64,000 nucleotides of DNA from Flaveria trinervia (Eukaryota; Streptophyta; Magnoliopsida; Asterales; Asteraceae): contig CM046445.1 in the NCBI GenBank assembly GCA_025506515.1, positions 570,631-634,630 of the forward strand. The letters run 5' to 3'. Positions 55,319 through 64,000 of the stretch are shown in pieces (position 1 is the stretch's first letter; every line of letters starts with the position of its first letter). The notes under the pieces are model-generated. The model had not been told where the DNA came from. It saw only the letters and a program-made list of their open reading frames with translations, and did no database searches. Both the position numbers and the translations under genes were made by a program.

Positions 55319-58230
55319 ATGCGTCCTCCGGTGAAAACGCAAACTCTGATATATTTTCTTCTTTATTGAATCTTGAGAGGTAGGCTATACATACCCCACC
55401 CTTTTACTTGTTATACACCAACCTTAAAAATTTAACTTTAAAAATGTTCATATTTACCCATTTAAAAGATGAAAAACAACCCGCTCGCTTTCACCTCTCA
55501 TCCTCGAATCCACATGTAAAGAATTCGAAAAAAAAATTAAATGATACATAAATGTTTTTTTCACAAACTTCAAAAACAAATATGAATGTTAAAACGTATA
55601 TGCAATTTAGTAACGCAAATTGTTCTCCTTTCTTGTTAGTCTTCGAGGATAATGGCAATAACTAATAAGAGGACCACAGATACTAATAATGATCACTAAT
55701 CTAGTGATAATGTTAATAACTAATTAGAATTATGTTGCATGGAAATGCTTATTTTATGAGTATGTTTTACAAAGGAGGCATTTTCTGCTTGTTTATATAC
55801 TTAGGTCACCTACTCATGTCCAGGAAAAAGCCCTTTTTGGCATAAAATACCAATGCGGCTTTCTCTTTATTCAGTACATTAATTCATGAAAAACGATCCA
55901 CCTGTTTCTACCTCTCATCCTCATATCCACATGTAAAGAATTAGAAAAAAATTTAAATAATACATAATTTTTTTACGAACTTTAAAAACGAATATGAATG
56001 TTAAATAGTATATGCAATATAACAACGCAAATTGTTCTCTTTTATCGTTAGTCTTCTATTATTATCCTTAATTAAAAACGTTTGTATAAATTTAAAAATA
56101 ATGTTTTTGAAAGATTAACAAACATGTCTTATAATATTAAAAGGGTAATTGTGACATGTGACGATAAAAAGAACACTAAATATATGAGTATTAAATAATA
56201 TTATAATATTATAATAGATAAATAGATAAAATTCTAGATTCTTGATATGTACGTAGTGGTGATGTGTATAGTTATTCAAAAAAAAAATTTTATATTAAAT
56301 TAAAGATTCAAAAAGATACGTAAGAGTCGATATGTATTGTTAATTATTTTGATAAAATAAAACAATCTTTTTGATGTGAAGTTTAATATTATATTTAAAC
56401 AAATATTAGGTCGCGCCTTTCGCGTTGCAGTGAAGGCCGTAAAAATATGTAAAATAAATTGAAACGTTGTCCTGAACTTGCGAAAGGTAAGAAAAAAGAA
56501 ACACATACACGAATAAATTAAAACTTAATATTTAAAAAAATTAAAAAAATTAAAAATTTAAAAAAATTAAAAAAATTAACGTGATAAAGATAAACACGAA
56601 TAAATTTGAATTTAATATTTATTTTAAGAATAAAAGGACAAATTTTGAATTAACTTTGAAGACAGGTTTATACGTCAATGATCTGTACACTATGACATGT
56701 TATTCTATTTTGAATAAATATACACTGAAGTGTAGTTAAAATACAAATTTTGGAATGATATACTTGAAATTTATAAAACATTAAATTTCAAGATTTATAA
56801 GAGTAAATAAAAAATGAACAAATACTTGTAGATGTACAAAGAAAAATAATAGGTATAATGTATAATGGGTAGATATAATAAACTTAAAAGGGTTTAAATA
56901 GTAACTTTCAAAAGGGGGTTAAATGTAAATAAAAAATCCTTTGCATTTCACTTTTTACACAACATTACAACCATGAGGTTGTATTTTTTGCATTATGTGT
57001 TTCATGTTTTACTTTAAAGTATACTATAATATAATTAGAGATTCAAGAAGATACATAAGAGTCGATATGTATTGTTTATTATTTTCATAACATAAAACAA
57101 TCTTTGTGATAAAGTATCGCAAGTCGGCTTAAATGGAAAACTATGAATACATATACTTTCAAAGTATACAAAACTTTTGAGAGAGTATCCAAAGGTAATA
57201 AGGGTAAGAACCAATAAGAAATTATAAGTATAAGATTAATCAAGAGAACGTAAAGGTTGTAGTATATATATTTTGAAGGGGTCATCTCCTATACCGAGTT
57301 AGTGATATAAAAAGGTAAGTATACTAACTCGTAACTATATCATTTACATATTTGATTACATGTCTTTATATAGTATAAGATTATATGATTATGTGTAGAT
57401 GAAACATGTTTAATTATATGTGATTTGTGTTAAAAATTATATGCATGATCATGGTGGAAATGATTATGGGGTATGGTCAAATATATAATTTAGTGACTTT
57501 GTACAAGATGTGTATTAAAAATATACTTAAGGATTTTGAGTGTTTAAATCCTAATGGGTTCGGTGTTCGAACTCAATCTATACTTATTAATAAAACAATA
57601 ATTTTAGTGTCACATGGCGTTCTTTTAAGCCTCTATTTTTTTCAATTCCCACCTAAATATGTATCTATTATTAGTGTTAGTCTAGGTTCATTTAACTAAA
57701 AGTTAACTTATATACAAGAGATATTAAAGGAAAATTTAGAAATTTAACCCTAAATTAAAGCACATATTTTATTTGGAACCTAAATCGTACCCTATATTTT
57801 TTTCTTTTTTCAAATAATTTATCAATAAAAATTATATAAATCATTTATGATTTTCTTCATCTATGAAATTGGTTTCTTGATTGTGTTTTTTCATTATATA
57901 CTCGATTTATATTTAAATCTTGACAAAAGTTACGGAATTTTTTAATCGACTCCTCTCCAGTTTGAAGGAATTTATAGGCATCTTTTTTTGAAAATAAAGT
58001 CATACTCGATATTAAAGTATTTCTCAACCATCCCAGGTTTACGACCCTCACGATTTGTTTTTATAAAGTCTGATAATATCGCATTCGAGAGACTTCCTTT
58101 ACGTTTTCATTTTGGCTTCGGTTTTATCAAATTTTCTTCAACAAAAGGTATTTATTTTTTGTTATACTTTTGTACTTTCATCCTCTGCGATTATGATTTA
58201 ACCTATCATTGTCTACAATTGTGATTTTGG
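55319..58230. other. Intergenic with local duplications, no gene seen
   Basis: Two direct repeat pairs: 55488-55665 with 55892-56060 (shared ACCTCTCATCCTC, TCCACATGTAAAGAATT), and 56290-56375 with 57027-57115 (shared AAGAGTCGATATGTATTGTT). 57585-57710 also resembles 59133-59250. Short ORFs here look random. Confidence 0.5.
56406..56460 (-). mobile_element. Helitron-like 3' terminus, minus strand
   Basis: The minus strand has a GCCTTC...AAAGGC hairpin with GCAACGCG in its loop, then GCGACCTAA and host T. This fits CTRR ends of Helitrons. Only the 3' end is proposed. Confidence 0.3.
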
Positions 58231-58348
58231 ATTAATATTATTTTACTTTAATTTTTTTTAAAGATGATATACTTCACAAGTCAATCTATAAAGAGATATA
58301 TATGTTTTTACTTTTTAAACTTTTTATTTTCTTTTATGTGTACTGTCA

Positions 58349-58349
<1 letters not shown>

Positions 58350-58379
<30 letters not shown>

Positions 58380-58415
58380 GTTGTTGTTGTTGTTGTTATT
58401 ATTATTATTATTATA

Positions 58416-58446
<31 letters not shown>

Positions 58447-58489
58447 AATTATTATTACTATTATTATTATTATATTCTTGTTGTTGTTG

Positions 58490-58575
<86 letters not shown>

Positions 58576-58590
58576 ATTATTATTATGTTT
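58350..58590. repeat. Compound (TTA)n/(TTG)n microsatellite
   Basis: Alternating blocks of TTA, TTG and TTA, then a long pure TTG block at about 58521-58573, with a few CTA/TTC interruptions. Open frames across it are artefacts of the trinucleotide repeat. Confidence 0.97.
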
Positions 58591-58754
58591 GATAGGAGTT
58601 CGTTTGATATGTACAAATTATTTTAATGTATTTGGAAGTAATATTGAAAATCATATATTTATTCCACGGTTAGCTTTGACACCTTTAATCAAAAGAATTT
58701 CTTTTAAATTTCAAAGAAGACAGTTGTTGTTATCTGTGTATTTTGCATTATCTC

Positions 58755-59130
58755 GAGTTAAAAGTAGATAAATGTTAAAATTATTAATATTAGATAATGA
58801 TGGAAAAATAACCAACAAAACACTAAATACTGTATACAAATAAATTTTTGGATGTTTATGAATTTGAAATATTGTTTTTCATGTTCAATTTAATTTGTTT
58901 ATTAGTTAAAGTTCTTATTTATAAATTTATTTTATTCCATATTATACAATATTTAGATGTATAAATATTAATAGAGAAAACCTACTAATGTTAGATATAG
59001 CTAACATTAAAAATTATACATAAAAGTTAATATACAAAATATTATTAACAACAATATAACTTACACATATTTTTAAACAACAACAATATTTTTTTATTGA
59101 ACCCGTGTGTTACACTGGACTTTAGCCTAG
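58755..59130 (+). mobile_element. Helitron-like 3' end, copy 1
   Basis: Ends ACCCGTGTGTTACACTGG (hairpin, one mismatch) then ACTTTAGCCTAG with host T at 59131. About 375 bp upstream matches 61340-61708, including TAATATTAGATAATGATG. The CTAG-T end after a CCCGTG hairpin is a hallmark of plant Helitrons. Confidence 0.6.
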
Positions 59131-61335
59131 TAATTAATAAAACAATATCTTTAATATCACGTGTCGTTTTCTTAGGCTTCCATTAGTTTAGTTTCCCGCC
59201 TAAAAATGTATTTGTCTTTATTATTAGTCATGATTCATTCGAATAAAATTAACTATTACTAAAATTACAAATTGAGTTATTTTTCTTAAATAGTGTATGT
59301 AGAATACTTATTTACCATAATAGGTGTTTAAGAAAGTATTTTTTTAATATAGTATTATTGATTAAACTTATTTCACTTTAAAATAATATTATTTAAAAAT
59401 AGTCAAGTACAAATGTTAATAAAATTGTAAAGTCATGTGGTTCATATGTCGTAATTAAGAACATCAAGTTTTTCTAAAACATTTTGGTTGATTTTAATTC
59501 ACTCATACTTAATTTTAAATCGTATTTTTACATAGAAAAATTGAAAAAAAATTACTTTTTGTTTCAATTTCACACAAAAGTATACACATTTATTTTTTTA
59601 TTATTTTTAAAAATGTATTTTTGTGAAAATATTTTTAAGTAGCTTAAATAATAAGAAAAACTATTTTTAACAAAAAAATGCATTCTTTAAAAATATTTTA
59701 TATAAATATCATGACGAAACAAAAAAAAGTTAATGGTTTATTATTATTTTATTTTACGAATTATAAATGTAATCCTCAATTACTGATAGGATGGATGTTG
59801 CTAATAGAATTCCAGCAACAATTAGGGGAGAAACGAGTCACCCTGTCTCGTTAGCCACTCGAGACCGACTTGCTAAAAACTCTACTTAAGCTTAGCTTAA
59901 ACAAGCTCGAACTCATTTTACGACTCATTTAATAAATGATTATAAGCCCGAGCTTCATATGTCGAGATCGAGCCGACTCGCAAGGCGAAACTAACGTTGT
60001 ATGTATACGATGTTTTTTTTCTTTTATGTATATACTTATATAAATGATTATTAATATATAAAAATTTATGTTTAAAACAAGTATCTAATATATATTGTTA
60101 TTTTAAAAAAATTACATAAATTAATTAGTTTTATAAAAAATCGTTTTTATATAAGAACAAGTATTTTATAAATAGACATTAAAAAAATACTGATGAAAGA
60201 GTATTAATAGTTTTTTATGAGAAAACGTTATTGAAAAATAAAACCTTCATAAAAACAACTATAAAACATTTTTTTAAATCATGAGAGATGCTAAATTGAT
60301 TTGTATTTTATTGAAACTTTTTTCTTTTAATTTTATTTATATAACATTGGTAAAAATAAAATAATTTTATCCAATTATATTATGAATAAGAAAATTTAAC
60401 TTTTTAGTAAAAAACCATTTTGGTAAATATTTTTTAAAGCACTCATTTTGTTAAATTAATTTTCTACCAATCCTATTTTGAAAAAAAAACTCATTACAAA
60501 AGACATTGTGATGATTTCAAAATAAAAATTAAAAAAGATTACAACTTATAAACTTATAGTTGATTATTTTTTCATCCAAAAACAAGTTAACTCTATCCCA
60601 ACAATTGTGAATTGAAATGTGCTGGATTCTTGCTTATTCAAACAAGTAATTAAATGGTAGAATAATTCACTCGTCCTATGCAAAGGAGAAGAAACCCCAT
60701 ACACGTCTTCTATTCCAAAACGATTTTATATTTTATTAAACCAGAGGTCTCAAATAATCAATTCAAGGTTTTGATTTTCCCAAATCATGATATCGATTTT
60801 CAAATGGAAAGATGAACCATTTTATATCGTTTTCAATTTATATGCATATCATGGTTTTAATTTACCTCAAATCACGTTATGTTTCAAGTTCAACTCACTA
60901 ATCCTTTTACGCATTCATTGATCTATTTAATATCATTCACACCTCAAGTTTTAAATAACAAAAGCTATTCTGTAAAGTCTCAATTCAATGCTCATATATA
61001 CAAATCTCGATTGCAATAGTAGTAGTGGTTGGTACGATTTAAGGATTTGATTTGATTTCAATATAAACTTTAGTATTTTGGTTTTTTAACATCAATTTGA
61101 TTAATTTATGTTTTTGTTTATGAAATCATAAAACTTTGATTTAGTTTTAATTTATGTAAACAAGAAACTTGATTTATTTTTTTGGTCAACAAAAAGAGAA
61201 ATTTACATAAATGGTCCATATGGTTTAAACAAATTGCATGTGTGGCCCTCAAACTTTAAAAATCACAAAAATAGTCCAAACTTTTGTGTAAGCATTTCAT
61301 GTTTTGTCCCTGACATCGACTCAATTTCTATTTTT
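59131..61335. other. Intergenic AT-rich interval, no gene seen
   Basis: 59860-60000 has GAGCTCG/CGAGCTT-type words in both orientations, as in decayed DNA transposons. 61195-61320 has a 'tggtccatatggttt...gtccctgac' motif of a kind common in plant intergenic repeats. Otherwise featureless. Confidence 0.3.
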
Positions 61336-61708
61336 TATTATCTCAAGTTACAAGTAGACATGAATTAAAATTAGTAATATTAGATAATGATGATAAAATT
61401 ACAAAAAGAACACCAAATTTTGTATAAAAGAAGTTTTTGGATATTTATATATTTTATAATGTTCAATATAATTTGATTATTACCTAAAGTTCTTACTTAT
61501 AAGTTAATTTAATTTTATATTATGCATTGTTTAGATTTATAAGCATTGATAAAGAAAAACTACTAATATAATATATTAATGATTTTAAAAAATTTAACAT
61601 AAAAATCGATAGAAAAAATATTAACAATAATATTATGACTTACGAACCTTTTTAATTAAAAACATTTTTTATAATTGAACCCGTGTATTACACAGGTCTT
61701 TAGTCTAG
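61336..61708 (+). mobile_element. Helitron-like 3' end, copy 2
   Basis: Ends CCCGTGTATTACACAGG hairpin then TCTTTAGTCTAG, host T at 61709. Homologous to copy 1 over its length (AATATTAGATAATGATG, TTGAACCCGTGT). No coding capacity; a non-autonomous family. Confidence 0.65.
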
Positions 61709-62099
61709 TTATATATAATAGGGGAGTAATATATATGTAAAGATTTCGAGGGTTAAAATTTCAAAGGGTTTGGATGTTAAACTCCACATATAAAAATGAG
61801 AGCTAATAATGTAGAAAGGTTTCAAATACAAAGTTTTGTAAGACCAATAAGTGCAAAAAATATTAAGCTATTGACACGTCTCATTTTGATCAAAATAAGA
61901 TTACGGGCAAATATGGTAATATTCCCATTTTTCAAGTTTTACGTTTTTTTTAAAATATTCATAACTTTGACATACGATATTTTTTTAATATTACCCCATA
62001 AAAACAAGCACTTTTTAATCTATAAAACGCGTATAGTTTTGATATAAAAAACAAAGTTTTTTTGTGCGTTTTTTAACTCATTATGTAATTTCGTCAAAT

Positions 62100-63110
62100 C
62101 ATTGTGTAATCTTCTGAGTTAATGAGTATTAAACAACTATCTGATTAGGAATACATAATGAATTTAAAACAAAAAAGTTTACATTTTTATTTTTGTGTTA
62201 TTTGAAAATCATCATTTTAAAAATCACAATTCATAACATAATGATCAACATTGGTGGTAACACAATGACCGGCACTAGATGCGATGATTAGTAATAAACA
62301 TAATGAGCTGCTTGAAGATGATTACATAATGACCTAATGAGTAATACACAATAAACTAAAAGAACGTAAAAATTTTACATTTTCAGAATTGTGTTATTCA
62401 AAAATCACCATTTTAAAAAACGCAATAGTTAACATTAGACAAAAGTGTGTAAGACAATGACTAACACTAGACTCGATGATTAACAATAGACAATTAGTTG
62501 CTTAATGAGGATTATAAAATGACCTAATTTACATAATAAACTGGGAAAAAATATTTTTAACATTGTGTTATTGAAAATCATCATTTTAAAAAGCATAATT
62601 CATAACACAATAATTAATATTAGACACAATGGGTAATACAATTATTAACACTAGATTTGAAAATTAACAATTGCACAATGAGCTCGTTGATGATGATTAC
62701 AAAATAAACCGATCAGGATTACACAATGAACCAGAAAAAATGTTAAAAAATTGTATTTTTAGCATTGTGTTATGTGAAAATCACTATTTTAAAAAAGACA
62801 ATTGTTAATATTAGACACAATAGGTAATACGGTGACTAGCACTAGACTCGATGATTAACAATATACACAATGACTTGTTTTATGAGGATTACACAATGAC
62901 TCGATCAGTATTACACAATAAACTGAAAAATGTAACAAAATTACATTTTTAACATTGTATTATTTGAAGATCAACATTTTTTAAAACACAATGCATAACA
63001 AAATGATCAACATTAGGCATAATGATCTAATAAGTATTACATAATAAGCTGACAAATATTATATAATAAGTTGAAATAACGTGAAAAATATCATTTTTAT
63101 GTATCGAAAT
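62100..63110. repeat. Tandem array of about 190-bp units
   Basis: A (T/A)TTGTGTTAT anchor recurs at about 62195, 62391, 62565, 62767 and 62957 (spacings 196, 174, 202, 190). Each is followed by CATTTTAAAAA, AACATTAGACACAAT, CTAGACTCGATGATTAACAA and ATTACACAATGA. About five diverged units end roughly 830 bp before the ABCC copy B exon. Confidence 0.85.
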
Positions 63111-63570
63111 TATAGGCATTTTAAAGATTAAAAAACGTTTATTTTTATGGTGTAATTTAAAAATAATAATATTGTATGTAAAAGTTACGAGAGTTTAAAA
63201 AAATATGAAACTTAATAATGTGGTTAATACCAAAATACCATTGATCTATCATTTAAAGTTTCATATTTATCATTATGTCATCGAATTTTCTTAACTCTTG
63301 AATCTAATATCTAATGGATAATAAGCGTTTTCACACTTTTTAGTTTTTTCATCCCTTTTACAATAACCCACCCTAACAATCCTCAAGGGTTAAAAATAAA
63401 ACAACAAAAAATTTGGATGTTGAATTCCCAAAAAGTAATGGATAAGTAGTTAACACTATGACAAAAAAAACACCCCCCGGGTCTTCTTTACGTTTTTTAT
63501 TTTACTTTTAAATAAATAAATGATGTAGATTGGTTGTTGACGTGTAGTAAGTTTTCGTTATATTTGTGGT

Positions 63571-63579
63571 TATATAAAG
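63571..63579 (+). promoter_or_regulatory. Possible TATA box upstream of ABCC copy B
   Basis: TATATAAAG, about 365 nt before the exon that starts at 63937, followed by less AT-rich sequence. No coding first exon in a compatible phase was found between them, so this is tentative. Confidence 0.25.
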
Positions 63580-63936
63580 AACCTTTGTTCTCAAACATTA
63601 TGCTTATAAATATCTTATCACACGGTTCAAAACTAGTGAGTCAGTGACACTCTTATGCTCCGGTGAGAGTAGTTATACGTGACAAAAATCTGACGGTGTA
63701 CCAACGGATCAATTAATGATGGGTAGGCCAAAATCCAAAAAAGAATTTTAAAAACTAGATTATCAATGTCGTTGTACATCTTTGAGAGTATGATCCGTTA
63801 GTAATAATATAATGGATACTCATTTGTTTAGTAGTTATATCTGATTCTAATCCAGTACTATTATTGTGCATGCATCCTTTTGATTCCTAAAACAAACATT
63901 TGAAAACTAATACTGTGATTCTAATATGTTTTGCAG

Positions 63937-64000
63937 GGGGAAATGATACTTTATCTGAGCCCTTATTGGTTCATGAAACTACAAGCCAACTAGAACAACC
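63937..64000 (+). CDS. ABC transporter subfamily C, copy B, N-terminal region exon
   Basis: After a T-rich tract ending TTGCAG, one frame (from 63939) reads GNDTLSEPLLVHETTSQLEQ to the edge; the other two frames hit stops. Plant ABCC proteins have an (S/N)EPLL motif in the linker between the N-terminal TMD0 and the first core membrane domain, and this fits. Same strand as copy A, hence a tandem pair. The exon that should encode TMD0 is not recognisable upstream in the window, so either it is far away, it was lost, or this is a short call by chance. Frame and acceptor are seen; family membership is inference from a short peptide. Confidence 0.55.

Noticed and set aside
57427..57699. 90-codon plus-strand ORF with hydrophobic stretches, considered as a possible TMD0 exon of ABCC copy B
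   Set aside because: No ABCC-like motifs or splice donor, too far from the exon, and AT-driven composition.
58264..58771. Long leucine/valine/isoleucine runs in two frames
   Set aside because: Pure TTA/TTG microsatellite translation.

Overview
The window is nuclear DNA of a flowering plant. It has spliced genes with GT..AG introns, an AT-rich background, dense nested LTR retrotransposons, MITE-like and Helitron-like elements, and no bacterial features. The retroelement flavour resembles large dicot genomes such as Asteraceae, but that is an impression and was not tested.

The only host gene seen with confidence is an ABC transporter of subfamily C (MRP type). Its 3' end lies at 4323-6972 in five exons that read open to the stop. 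They cover the end of the second membrane domain and the whole second nucleotide-binding domain. At the right edge (63939-64000) a second same-strand exon starts with a peptide typical of the linker before the first core membrane domain of ABCC proteins. The window therefore looks like the transposon-filled interval of about 57 kb between two tandem ABCC genes.

Layout. 1-3741: antisense Ale/Retrofit-like Ty1/copia element in the intron of ABCC copy A. 3892-4272: MITE-like element in the same intron. 7357-7775: related MITE-like element. 8648-11417: solo LTR (family A) inside a small minisatellite. 13639-14280: relic of a 'putative gypsy type transposon' (PF04195-like) gene. 14415-22100: Athila-like element F (minus strand, TSD AGTGG), carrying a solo LTR of family I. 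23220-29172: decayed Ty3/gypsy pol between two copies of a direct repeat, the left copy split by a family C solo LTR. 29298-35763: gag plus 5' LTR of a minus-strand gypsy element (family C), its LTR split by a chimeric family I insertion. 35764-55318: Athila-like element G with gag and protease but no RT or integrase; it hosts a complete 8.1 kb copia element (TSD GTTCT), a family A solo LTR (TSD AGAGA) and a family E solo LTR. 55.3-63.9 kb: AT-rich DNA with Helitron-like 3' ends, local duplications, a TTA/TTG microsatellite and a roughly 190-bp tandem array just upstream of ABCC copy B.

The most interesting signal is inside the family A LTRs. Both solo copies keep a 44-codon ORF next to a splice-acceptor-like site. 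By direct codon comparison 13 of 15 differences are synonymous, as if an LTR-encoded micropeptide had been under selection. Other notable points are a sequence block shared by four LTR families, minisatellites exchanged within one LTR position, and insertion histories readable from intact target-site duplications and one paralogous empty site.
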